Below are positions 7,569 through 14,611 of a DNA stretch of 64,000 bases, one piece after another. The stretch is from Clostridiaceae bacterium (GTDB lineage: Bacteria > Bacillota > Clostridia > Oscillospirales > Acutalibacteraceae): contig JAEDIL010000001.1 of NCBI GenBank assembly GCA_016292455.1, forward strand, positions 1-64,000, in the 5' to 3' direction. The position numbers were made by a program, and so were the translations under genes. The notes beneath the pieces were generated by a model. It did no database searches. It had not been told where the DNA came from and saw nothing but the letters and a program-made list of their open reading frames with translations. The first letter of the stretch is position 1, and every line of letters starts with the position of its first letter.

Positions 7569-8594
7569 TTATGAACCGATCAGACTCTGGTCAAAAGCAA
7601 AAAGCGCTTCGTTGATTTCAAAAACATTATAAATTCCCTGCCCGATGAAGTATTCAACGATAATGTCAAACTTGTTTGAGCGGGACAGGGCAAAGCCTGC
7701 TTTCATCAGCATATCCTTCATTTCGGCGAGCGGAAGCTCAAGAGCAAGAGCAAAAGCAATTACGGTTGGCTTGCTCGGCTTATAGAATTTATCCGAGCGT
7801 ATTTTTGAAAAAAGCTTCCGGTCAATGTTTGCTTTTTTATAGCATTGAGCGTCTGTCATTCCCGACTCGTCAATTTTGCGAAGCAGCATTTCAGAAAAGC
7901 TTTCGTCAATACGGCTCAGAGCTGCTTCAAGCGAAAACGGCTTTTCAGCCGGTGCAGCCGCGCCGACGCGCGTGCCGAAAATATTGCTGTCGGTAAGACA
8001 GACCGACTCGGCAGCCATCATTTCTTCCGAACGCCGCAGGCATGTCTGAGAATTATCGGTATGTTCTTCAACATAGTTGTCGTCAATGTATTCGGCAATG
8101 TTTTTGAACAGTCTTTCGCTTATTCGGTAAGCTTTTCTGTCAAACACAACTATGTAGACCATCATTTCGTTTTCAAGCAGAAAGCTGCTGATTGCGTTCA
8201 CCGCAACCGAAAGTGCTTTGTCCTTTGGGTAGCCATATATTCCCGAGGAAATGAGAGGAAAAGCAACGGACTTGCAGCCGTTTTCCTTTGCAAGTTCAAG
8301 AGAAGTCTTATAGCAGGAAGCAAGCTTTTTCTCTTCTCCGTTCAAGCCGAACTGCCAGCGTGGTCCGACGGCGTGAATAACAAATCTGCTGGGAAGATTG
8401 TATCCCTTTGTGATTTTCGCACTGCCGGTTTCACAGCCGCCGAGCGTTCTGCATTCTTCAAGGAGCCCGGGTCCTGCCGCCCTGTGAATACAACCGTCAA
8501 CACCTCCGCCGCCGAGAAGTGAACTCTTTGCGGCATTGACAATTGCGTCAACCTCCATTTTTGTAATATCGTTCCTGACAATCTGAAGCGGCAT
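7569..8594 (-). CDS. Macro-domain ADP-ribose hydrolase with C-terminal helical module
   Basis: A 341-residue two-domain protein. Residues 1-175 are an MacroD/YmdB-like macro domain ([17 protein letters not shown], then [16 protein letters not shown]) that would remove ADP-ribose from proteins or O-acetyl-ADP-ribose. Residues 235-341 form an unrelated helical module starting [20 protein letters not shown], with an HTH-like [18 protein letters not shown] stretch and ending in [14 protein letters not shown]. From memory, similar modules occur in other Firmicute proteins next to signalling domains. The start is ATG 8594, behind GAAAGGAAG. It is upstream of the TerY-like vWA gene, suggesting a shared ADP-ribose or stress circuit; that link is inference. 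Confidence 0.88.
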   Translation of the reverse strand: MPLQIVRNDITKMEVDAIVNAAKSSLLGGGGVDGCIHRAAGPGLLEECRTLGGCETGSAKITKGYNLPSRFVIHAVGPRWQFGLNGEEKKLASCYKTSLELAKENGCKSVAFPLISSGIYGYPKDKALSVAVNAISSFLLENEMMVYIVVFDRKAYRISERLFKNIAEYIDDNYVEEHTDNSQTCLRRSEEMMAAESVCLTDSNIFGTRVGAAAPAEKPFSLEAALSRIDESFSEMLLRKIDESGMTDAQCYKKANIDRKLFSKIRSDKFYKPSKPTVIAFALALELPLAEMKDMLMKAGFALSRSNKFDIIVEYFIGQGIYNVFEINEALFAFDQSLIGS

Positions 8595-8647
8595 GAAATT
8601 CTTCCTTTCATTTTTTAAAAACTGCGCCCGAACTTTTGGGCAGGAAA

Positions 8648-8676
8648 ATTGTATCACGCTCTTGCCGATTTATCAA
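8648..8676 (-). promoter_or_regulatory. SigA promoter of macro-domain gene
   Basis: Minus strand TTGATA (8676-8671), 17-bp spacer, TACAAT (8653-8648). The start site would fall near 8641, giving a leader of about 47 bases. Confidence 0.7.
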
Positions 8677-8754
8677 TATAATTCGTTCAAAACGCCTGTC
8701 TGCATGAACAACTGATGTTTTTTGTTTGTTTCTATGGTAATCAGCTGTAAGATG

Positions 8755-8763
8755 TGGTATAAT
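8755..8763 (+). promoter_or_regulatory. Extended -10 promoter of membrane protein gene
   Basis: TGGTATAAT combines the TG extension with a perfect TATAAT (8758-8763); there is no good -35 hexamer. It lies 36 bp before the ATG at 8799. Confidence 0.6.
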
Positions 8764-8798
8764 ATCTTGATTTTGTTTGTTACGGAAAGGATTTTGTG

Positions 8799-9524
8799 AT
8801 GAAAAAGCTTAACCGAATCAAAGGACTGAAAAAAAGCGACCGGATAATCTGGTGGGTCTGCCGCGCACTGCTCTTTATCTGGGGAACCTGGGGGCTTTTT
8901 ACCGGCTATACCTCGGAATTCATTCAGGCCTGCTTTGCAATTGCATTCACCCACCTTTGGGATATGTTCCAACTTTTCGGCGGAAAATCCTTTATCACAC
9001 GTTTTCCGTTCCGTCTTCAAACGCTGCTTAACTGCTTTATCTGTTTTTCCTGCGTTGTCGGAACAACGCTCAACACAAGAACAACCTTTACCGGAATTGA
9101 CATTCCCGAGCATATTTTTGCCGGCTATCTTGCCTGCACAGGTGCATTCTTCCTCGGAGACATTATGCAGGGCGGAAAGCAGCCGCTCAAAATCTCCGTT
9201 CATTCAATGTTTTCGCTCTGCTTTGCCGTCACTCTCCTTGTCGGCTGGGAGTTTTATGAATTCACAATGGACAGGCTCTACGGCTTTGTTATGCAGCACG
9301 GTCAGAAGCTTTATTCTGAGGGTCTGACCGACACAATGGCAGACCTCATTCTCGGCTCGGCAGGCGCAATTTTTGCAATGTTCCTTGAAGCATTCAAGCG
9401 CACGGGAATTATCGGCAAAAACAAGAAAGCGGTCCGCGCAGAATACAAAAGAAAGCGCGAGGAATTCAAAAAAGAAAAGGCGCGCCTCATCGAAATGGGC
9501 GCAGACCTTTCAAAAGAGCTTTAA
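8799..9524 (+). CDS. Integral membrane protein, DUF2238/YjdF-like
   Basis: A 241-residue protein with about six hydrophobic helices (starting at about residues 20, 44, 74, 105, 140 and 180) and a basic C-terminal tail (RAEYKRKREEFKKEKA). Conserved-looking polar positions within membrane segments are PEHIFAGY, GWEFYEFTMDRLYG and LTDTMADLILG. These match the H-W-E-D-D pattern of the YjdF family. The start is ATG 8799 behind GGAAAGG. A distant paralogue with the same pattern lies at 23689. The family has no firm function. The gene ends 27 bp before the murE-like gene and may be co-transcribed with it. Confidence 0.65.
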   Translation: MKKLNRIKGLKKSDRIIWWVCRALLFIWGTWGLFTGYTSEFIQACFAIAFTHLWDMFQLFGGKSFITRFPFRLQTLLNCFICFSCVVGTTLNTRTTFTGIDIPEHIFAGYLACTGAFFLGDIMQGGKQPLKISVHSMFSLCFAVTLLVGWEFYEFTMDRLYGFVMQHGQKLYSEGLTDTMADLILGSAGAIFAMFLEAFKRTGIIGKNKKAVRAEYKRKREEFKKEKARLIEMGADLSKEL

Positions 9525-9551
9525 ACAGAACTTGAAACGGAGGTTTTTCGT

Positions 9552-11009
9552 TTGCTTCTTTCTGAAATATTGAAGGGCGCCGTTCTTTCTTCGCCGCCCG
9601 CTGTTGACTGCGAAATAACAGATATAGTCTACGATTCGCGCAAAGCGAAAAAGGACACCCTTTTTGTCTGCCTCAGCGGAGCAAGGTTTGACGGTCATGA
9701 TTTTGCAAAAAGTGCCTATGAAAACGGCAGCCGTGTTTTTTTGTGTGAAAAAAGCATTGAGCTTCCGGGCGACGCAATTCTCCTTTTCTGCGAAAATACC
9801 CGTGCCGCACTCGCCGTCTGCTCAAAAAACTTTTTCCGCAATCCCTCGGCTGAAATTGCCGTTATAGGCATTACCGGAACCAAAGGAAAAACAACGGTTG
9901 CTCACATTGTCCGCGCCGTTCTTGAAAACGCCGGAATCAAATGCGGAATAATCGGAACAATAGGAGCAAAAAGCGGCGAAAAGGTTTTGCCGACCGTCAA
10001 CACCACTCCGGAAAGCTATGAGCTCCAAAAGCTGCTGCGGCTCATGGCGGATGACGGCTGCAAGGCCGCGGCAATTGAAGTTTCCTCCCTCGGGCTCAAA
10101 CATCACCGCGTTGACGGAATTCAGTTTGATACGGGAGTTTTCACAAATCTTTCTCCCGACCATATCGGAACAAACGAGCATGAAAGCTTTGAGGAATATG
10201 CTTTCTGGAAAAAACAGCTTTTCAGAATGTGCAAAAGAGCCGTTGTCAACTGCGACGATGAGTTTTGCGGAGAGATTCTTTCCTCCTGCTCCTGCCCTGC
10301 GGTCACATTCGGCTTTGACACAAAAGCGGATTTTCATCTGCTCAGCGCAAAAAATATAAAAAGGTTTTCGCGTCTCGGCGTTGACTTTTCATTTGCAAGG
10401 TCCGGCAAGGAAAAAAGTTTTTTTGTCTCTCTCCCCGGAAACGTGAACGCATACAATGCCGTTTGCGCCTGCGCGGTTGCCGAGTTTTTCTCTGTCAGCG
10501 ACAAGTCGCTTGAAGAAAGCCTTTCCTGCGTTTTTGTCAAAGGCAGGGGCGAGCTTGTTGAAACCGGAAAAGACTTTTCCGTAATCATTGACTACGCCCA
10601 TAACGCCGTAAGTCTCAAAAGCATTGTTGAAACCGTCAGAGAATACGAGCAGGGACGGATTATTGCCGTTTTCGGCGCTGTCGGCGGAAAGTCTGAAATA
10701 CGCAGACGGGAGCTCGGACTGGTTGGCGGCGCAATGTGCGATTTATGCGTTGTGACCTCCGATGACCCGGACTTTGAAGACCCGGAAAAAATCTGCCGCG
10801 AAATTGCCGCGAACATTGAAGAAGCCGGCGGAAAATATGTTATTCTTCCTGACAGAAAAGAAGCAGTCCTCTACGCTCTTTCAGAAGCAAAAAAGGGAGA
10901 CGTTGTTCTCCTCGCCGGAAAAGGTCATGAGGAATACATAAAGATTAAAGGCGAAAAGCTTCCGTTTTCAGAACGAAGAATTGTTGAAGAAGCCTTGAAC
11001 AGGAGATGA
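9552..11009 (+). CDS. MurE-like UDP-MurNAc-tripeptide synthetase
   Basis: A 485-residue Mur ligase that adds the third stem-peptide residue to UDP-MurNAc-L-Ala-D-Glu in the cytoplasm. It starts at TTG 9552, 8 bp after GGAGG. The N-terminal domain (DSRKAKKDTLFVCLSG), ATP P-loop GITGTKGKTT (about residue 108), NTTPESYELQ and the C-terminal AGKGHEEY are typical of MurE. The residues that set amino-acid specificity, residues 404-407, read DDPD. DAP-adding enzymes have DNPR there and Lys-adding ones DNPA-like motifs, so a DAP substrate is unlikely. It is followed 4 bp later by a FemAB-type gene. It may be the sole MurE or a second one outside the dcw cluster. Confidence 0.88.
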   Translation: MLLSEILKGAVLSSPPAVDCEITDIVYDSRKAKKDTLFVCLSGARFDGHDFAKSAYENGSRVFLCEKSIELPGDAILLFCENTRAALAVCSKNFFRNPSAEIAVIGITGTKGKTTVAHIVRAVLENAGIKCGIIGTIGAKSGEKVLPTVNTTPESYELQKLLRLMADDGCKAAAIEVSSLGLKHHRVDGIQFDTGVFTNLSPDHIGTNEHESFEEYAFWKKQLFRMCKRAVVNCDDEFCGEILSSCSCPAVTFGFDTKADFHLLSAKNIKRFSRLGVDFSFARSGKEKSFFVSLPGNVNAYNAVCACAVAEFFSVSDKSLEESLSCVFVKGRGELVETGKDFSVIIDYAHNAVSLKSIVETVREYEQGRIIAVFGAVGGKSEIRRRELGLVGGAMCDLCVVTSDDPDFEDPEKICREIAANIEEAGGKYVILPDRKEAVLYALSEAKKGDVVLLAGKGHEEYIKIKGEKLPFSERRIVEEALNRR

Positions 11010-11013
11010 GAAT

Positions 11014-12336
11014 ATGTATACATTTATTGAAGAAACCGACATGAACGCCTATGACGAATACATCAAAGCCAACGGCGGTCAATACATTCAGTGTTCCCGT
11101 TGGCAAAAGGTGAAAACCACATGGAAGTGTACCTATTACTCAGGCTTTGAGGGTGAAAAAAGAGTGCTTGCCGTTCTTGTGATGGAGCGCGATCTGCCTG
11201 CCGCAGGCAAAATCTGGTATGCACCGGCAGGTCCTGTCTGCGACCTTGAAAACGACGCGCTGCTTGAAGAATTCACCGCTTTCATGAAAGAGCTTGTCAA
11301 AAAGAACGGAATTACCGCGTTCATCATGGACCCTGATGTTCCCCTCAGAATCAACGGCGAAAGGAAGGAAGACGGTCACAAGCTTCACAAAAGGCTTTTG
11401 TCACTCGGATACATTCTCAATCCGTCAATTGAAAACTATACCTATAAACAGCCGGTTCAGCTTTTCATTCCCTTGCTTGACGAAAACGGAAACACGCTTG
11501 AAGCTCAGAAAATTCTGAAAAAATGCGACAAAGGTGTAAGGTACAGTATTCGAATCGGTGAACAGCGCGGTCTTGTTGCAAAGTCTTTCACCTGCGCGGA
11601 CGTTGACTCGGACAGCTCAATAATGGAGGACTTTATGGGCGTTATGCGCGACACCTCGGAGCGCGACAGCTTTGTTGAGCGCAACGGCGATTACTGCGCA
11701 AAGCTTCTGAGGGAGTTCGACACTTGCAGCGACCTGAAGCTTGTTTATTACGACAAAGAACTTGACCGGAAGCTTCAAAGCGAACGTCTTGAAAAAAAAG
11801 CAGAGGCTCTTTCCCAGCTTGAAGGCGCGCACGAAAAGAAAGCAAGGCAGCTTCATGAAATTATTGACAGCGTTGACAAGCAGACAGAGCACTTTGAAAA
11901 AAGAATTGCAGAAGCAGAAGAATTCACAAAGGAAAACAGAATCTGCGTCGCCGGCGGTCTTTCAATCTATTACGGAGACATGGGCAGCTGCCTTTTCGGC
12001 GGAACAAGGAATGTTCTTCGCAACGAAACACGTTCGAGCCACTATCTCAACTATCTGCGCCTTTGCGAAAGCATAAAACGCGGCTGCAAAATTCATGACC
12101 TCGGCTACGTTATTGTCAAAACGCCTGTTCCGGACGACGACGGAACGCTCGGCGAGCTCGTTCCGGCTGACAATTTCAAGGGCATCTATGACTTTAAAAA
12201 GAGCTTTTCCGCCGATTATCATGAATTTGTCGGCGAATATGTCCTTGTCGGAAACAAGCTGAAATATTACGCTTATTCAAAACTTATGCCGACAGCAAAA
12301 AAGGTAAAAATAAACCTGATTAGAAAACTCAGATAA
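11014..12336 (+). CDS. FemAB/MurM-type peptidoglycan cross-bridge aminoacyltransferase
   Basis: A 440-residue protein with the double-GNAT FemAB fold. The N-terminus has the NGGQYIQCSRWQKVK signature and APAGPVCD. Residues 250-310 form a long charged coiled coil (ERLEKKAEALSQLEGAHEKK), the tRNA-binding arm typical of FemA/FemX/MurM. The C-terminal half has GGLSIYYGDMGSCLFGG and a final YDFKKSF strand. Such enzymes attach an amino acid from aminoacyl-tRNA to the side chain of stem-peptide residue three on lipid II. It begins 4 bp after the murE-like stop with SD AGGAG, so the two form an operon. This pairing supports a branched, probably Lys/Orn-type peptidoglycan. The transferred amino acid is unknown. 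Confidence 0.88.
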   Translation: MYTFIEETDMNAYDEYIKANGGQYIQCSRWQKVKTTWKCTYYSGFEGEKRVLAVLVMERDLPAAGKIWYAPAGPVCDLENDALLEEFTAFMKELVKKNGITAFIMDPDVPLRINGERKEDGHKLHKRLLSLGYILNPSIENYTYKQPVQLFIPLLDENGNTLEAQKILKKCDKGVRYSIRIGEQRGLVAKSFTCADVDSDSSIMEDFMGVMRDTSERDSFVERNGDYCAKLLREFDTCSDLKLVYYDKELDRKLQSERLEKKAEALSQLEGAHEKKARQLHEIIDSVDKQTEHFEKRIAEAEEFTKENRICVAGGLSIYYGDMGSCLFGGTRNVLRNETRSSHYLNYLRLCESIKRGCKIHDLGYVIVKTPVPDDDGTLGELVPADNFKGIYDFKKSFSADYHEFVGEYVLVGNKLKYYAYSKLMPTAKKVKINLIRKLR

Positions 12337-12429
12337 ATTTTGGACACAAAATCAACAATATTTTAACAGTTTGTTCATGAATATGCAAATACCGCGCAGT
12401 ATTTTGTCTATAAAATTGTCATGAAGAGA

Positions 12430-12506
12430 GCTGGTGACGGATTTCGTCGCCGGCTTAAAATATGCCCACATAAAAGCGTCCTCGCCGCCATTGAGGCGAC
12501 GGCATA
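12430..12506 (+). promoter_or_regulatory. Two-helix structured leader of the SDR gene
   Basis: A 10-bp stem with a 5-base loop (12430-12439 with 12445-12454) is followed by an outer helix TATGCC/GGCATA (12461-12466 with 12501-12506). That helix encloses an inner hairpin (TCGCC 12482-12486 with GGCGA 12495-12499). No U-run follows either helix. This compact fold ends 24 bp before the SD at 12530. It matches no riboswitch I know. Confidence 0.45.
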
Positions 12507-12540
12507 CGGCTTTGCCAATTCATTAAACGGAGGAATTATA

Positions 12541-13383
12541 ATGGTAAACTGCTGGTTCGATTACAAAACCGTTATCGTTTCCGGTGCATCAAGCGGAATC
12601 GGAAAGGGCCTTGTGAAAAAGCTCATTGCCGACCATGGCTGCACCGTTATCGGAATCGCCCGCAACGAAACGAAAATGAAAGCCCTTGTTGAAGAGCTCG
12701 GAGACAAGGCGCGCTATTTTTCATACTACCTTTTTGACGTTGCCGAAAAGGAGAGTTGGCGCGATTTTGCGAACGACCTTGTTGAAAAAGGCATTCAGCC
12801 CGACATTCTCATCAACAATGCCGGAATTCTCCCGAAGTTCCACAAATTCGGCCATTACACACTTGAAGACATCGACCGTGCAATGCAGGTCAACTTCTAT
12901 TCCAACGTTTATTCAATGAATGTTATGATTCCGATTCTTCTCAAATCAAAAAGCGCCGGAATTGTCAACGTTTCAAGCTCAGCCGCTCTTTGCTCCCTCG
13001 CCGGAACCTCAATATATTCCGCAAGCAAGGCAGCTGTTAAAAGCATGACGGAATCCATCCGCGAAGAATACCGCGGAAGAATCTATGTCGGACTTGTTTG
13101 CCCGGGCTTCACAAAGACTGACATTTTCCACAACCAGAACAGCGGAAACGAATCTGCGGCGAGTGAAAAAATGCTCGACATGGTTTCCACCTCCTGCGAA
13201 CGAATGGTTGATGACATTGTCAACGGAATCTGGAAAAAGAAGGACAATATGGTTTTCGGAATTGACGCAAGAATGATGAAAGACAGCACAAGGTTCTTTG
13301 GCGTAATCGTTTCAAAGGTCAGCAGCGAGGTAATCAAAAAGGCTCACCTTGAAATGTTCAAGGATGTTTTTTACAGCGACTGA
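12541..13383 (+). CDS. Short-chain dehydrogenase/reductase
   Basis: A 280-residue classical SDR. It has the Rossmann SGASSGIG cofactor loop near residue 13, INNAGILP near residue 89, NVSSSAALCS and the catalytic YSASK pair near residue 160. The start is ATG 12541 after GGAGGA (12530-12535); the longer in-frame extension from 12421 would cover a structured leader. The C-terminus (SEVIKKAHLEMFKDVF) resembles DltE/YqjQ-type SDRs that act on lipid or cell-envelope intermediates. Its position between two peptidoglycan operons fits an envelope role, but the substrate is unknown. Confidence 0.88.
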   Translation: MVNCWFDYKTVIVSGASSGIGKGLVKKLIADHGCTVIGIARNETKMKALVEELGDKARYFSYYLFDVAEKESWRDFANDLVEKGIQPDILINNAGILPKFHKFGHYTLEDIDRAMQVNFYSNVYSMNVMIPILLKSKSAGIVNVSSSAALCSLAGTSIYSASKAAVKSMTESIREEYRGRIYVGLVCPGFTKTDIFHNQNSGNESAASEKMLDMVSTSCERMVDDIVNGIWKKKDNMVFGIDARMMKDSTRFFGVIVSKVSSEVIKKAHLEMFKDVFYSD

Positions 13384-13504
13384 TTTTCAGTTCACAAACC
13401 TCTTACAATTATTTGTAAGAATTGCACAAAAATATATATCATATTTTATAGATTTTGAACGATTGATAGAAAAGCAAAAAACGCGATTTTTTCCCGAAAA
13501 ACCC

Positions 13505-13533
13505 TTGCATTTTTGGGAAAAGAGGTGTATTAT
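13505..13533 (+). promoter_or_regulatory. SigA promoter of candidate small RNA
   Basis: TTGCAT (13505-13510), 17-bp spacer, TATTAT (13528-13533). The flanks TTTTCCC and GGGAAAA form a dyad around the -35 element. No open reading frame of normal quality follows before the terminator at 13630-13656. Confidence 0.7.
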
Positions 13534-13539
13534 ATGCTT

Positions 13540-13656
13540 GCAGTTGAGGCGAGTGAGAACTCACTCAACCGCCTGATAAATTTGACAGCTTCATATCAAT
13601 GTTTTCTTCGTATTTTCTCCTTTTTAAAAGCGCTCGGTTTCTCCCCGGGCGTTTTT
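13540..13656 (+). ncRNA. Candidate small non-coding RNA, about 117 nt
   Basis: The unit runs from a consensus promoter to an intrinsic terminator. The 5' end folds as a strong hairpin (GGCGAGTGAG, AA loop, CTCACTCAACCGCC). It can switch to an alternative GTTGAG/CTCAAC pairing. A mostly unpaired U-rich middle follows, then the terminator stem GCGCTCGG/CCGGGCGT with TTTTT (13630-13656). An overlapping reading frame from ATG 13534 would have its start inside the promoter and runs through the terminator, so a peptide is less likely. It does not resemble 6S, SRP or tmRNA. Confidence 0.55.
13630..13656 (+). terminator. Terminator of candidate small RNA
   Basis: Stem 13630-13637 with 13645-13652 (8 pairs, two G-U), loop TTTCTCC, then TTTTT. 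Confidence 0.75.
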
Positions 13657-13709
13657 AACTGTTGTCTGATATTCTGTTTTAGAATATATTGTTTCTTTCG
13701 TAGAATGTG

Positions 13710-13741
13710 CACCCATAATTTACAAAAATATCACCCATAAT
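13710..13741 (+). repeat. Tandem 22-bp repeat, possible operator
   Basis: CACCCATAAT occurs at 13710-13719 and 13732-13741, exactly 22 bp (two helical turns) apart, and the following bases are also similar (TTTACAAAAATAT / ATAGAAATAT). It lies just upstream of the extended -10 element of the hydrolase-murF-ddl operon, where an activator or repressor could bind. Confidence 0.5.
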
Positions 13742-13762
13742 ATAGAAATATTGTTTTGATTG

Positions 13763-13771
13763 TGCTATAAT
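13763..13771 (+). promoter_or_regulatory. Extended -10 promoter of hydrolase-murF-ddl operon
   Basis: TGCTATAAT has a TG extension and a perfect -10 (13766-13771) but a poor -35, so an activator at the adjacent tandem repeats is plausible. Confidence 0.6.
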
Positions 13772-13832
13772 ACCCGAGGCTATGCGTAATTATCTATTGA
13801 AGTGATACCTCAAAGCAAGGAGGCAATATAAC

Positions 13833-14597
13833 TTGAAAAAAAGTGTTTGCGGTCTTGAAATCAACTATCTTTGCAAAGGCGAGGGAGAAACCGTTCTCAT
13901 TCTTCACGGCTGGGGTTCAAACATCGGAGTTCATTCGGCAATGATTGACTTGCTCGCTCAAAAATACCGCGTAATTGCTCCCGACCTGCCCGGCTTCGGC
14001 GAAAGCGAAGAACCGGACGAACCGTGGAGCGTTGACAACTACGTTGACTTTATTCTTGAATTCATCAAGGATTTCAATGTTTCAAAGCTCACTCTTCTGG
14101 GTCATTCTTTCGGCGGTCGTGTAATAATCAAGCTCTGCGCAAGAGAACTTCCCTTTTCGGTTGAAAAGGTTATTCTTGTTGACGCCGCAGGAGTAAAACC
14201 CCAGGCTTCGTCCGAGCAGAAATTCAAGCAGGCTGTTTACCGGAAAACCAAATGGGTGTTTTCAACCGCCCTTGTCAAAAAGGTCTGTCCGAATCTGCTT
14301 GACGACCTGAGAAAAAAGAACGGCTCTGCCGATTACAACGCCGCTTCCGAAACGATGAAAAAAACTCTGGTCAACGTTGTGAACGAGGATTTAACAGAGC
14401 TTATGCCCTGCGTCACCTGCCCGGCACTTCTGATCTGGGGCAGGAATGACACCGCCACTCCCCTTTCTGACGGTCAGACAATGGAAAAGCTGATGCCCGA
14501 AAGCGCTCTTGTTGTTCTTGAAAACGCCGGTCACTTTTCCTTCCTTGATCAGAGCGCGCAATTTCTGAGGATCCTTGCCTCGTTCATGAATATATGA
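13833..14597 (+). CDS. Alpha/beta-fold hydrolase
   Basis: A 254-residue hydrolase of the lipase/esterase/haloperoxidase-like type. It has the oxyanion HGWGSN near residue 27, the nucleophile elbow GHSFGGR near residue 92, LLIWGRNDTATP carrying the acid Asp, and the catalytic His in NAGHFSF near the end. It starts at TTG 13833, 9 bp after AAGGAGG. There is no signal peptide. It is the first gene of an operon with murF and ddl, 14 bp from murF. A role in envelope metabolism is plausible by context only. Confidence 0.85.
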   Translation: MKKSVCGLEINYLCKGEGETVLILHGWGSNIGVHSAMIDLLAQKYRVIAPDLPGFGESEEPDEPWSVDNYVDFILEFIKDFNVSKLTLLGHSFGGRVIIKLCARELPFSVEKVILVDAAGVKPQASSEQKFKQAVYRKTKWVFSTALVKKVCPNLLDDLRKKNGSADYNAASETMKKTLVNVVNEDLTELMPCVTCPALLIWGRNDTATPLSDGQTMEKLMPESALVVLENAGHFSFLDQSAQFLRILASFMNI

Positions 14598-14611
14598 AAG
14601 GATAAATCACA

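Larger units (their letters stand above)
13384..13832. other. 449-base gene-free stretch with small RNA unit and repeats
   Basis: This interval holds no convincing protein gene. It contains a candidate small RNA with promoter and terminator (13505-13656), a short AT-rich hairpin (about 13668-13687), a 22-bp tandem repeat (13710-13741) and the promoter of the next operon (13763-13771). Positions 13384-13500 are AT-rich; nothing recognisable was seen there. Confidence 0.6.

Noticed and set aside
8673..9203. 176-codon minus-strand open frame
   Set aside because: It is the shadow of the membrane-protein gene at 8799, which has a promoter, SD and clear helices.
13513..13740. 75-codon gene from 13513 or 13534
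   Set aside because: Its start lies within the promoter and it reads through a clear intrinsic terminator; a small RNA fits better, though a short peptide is not excluded.
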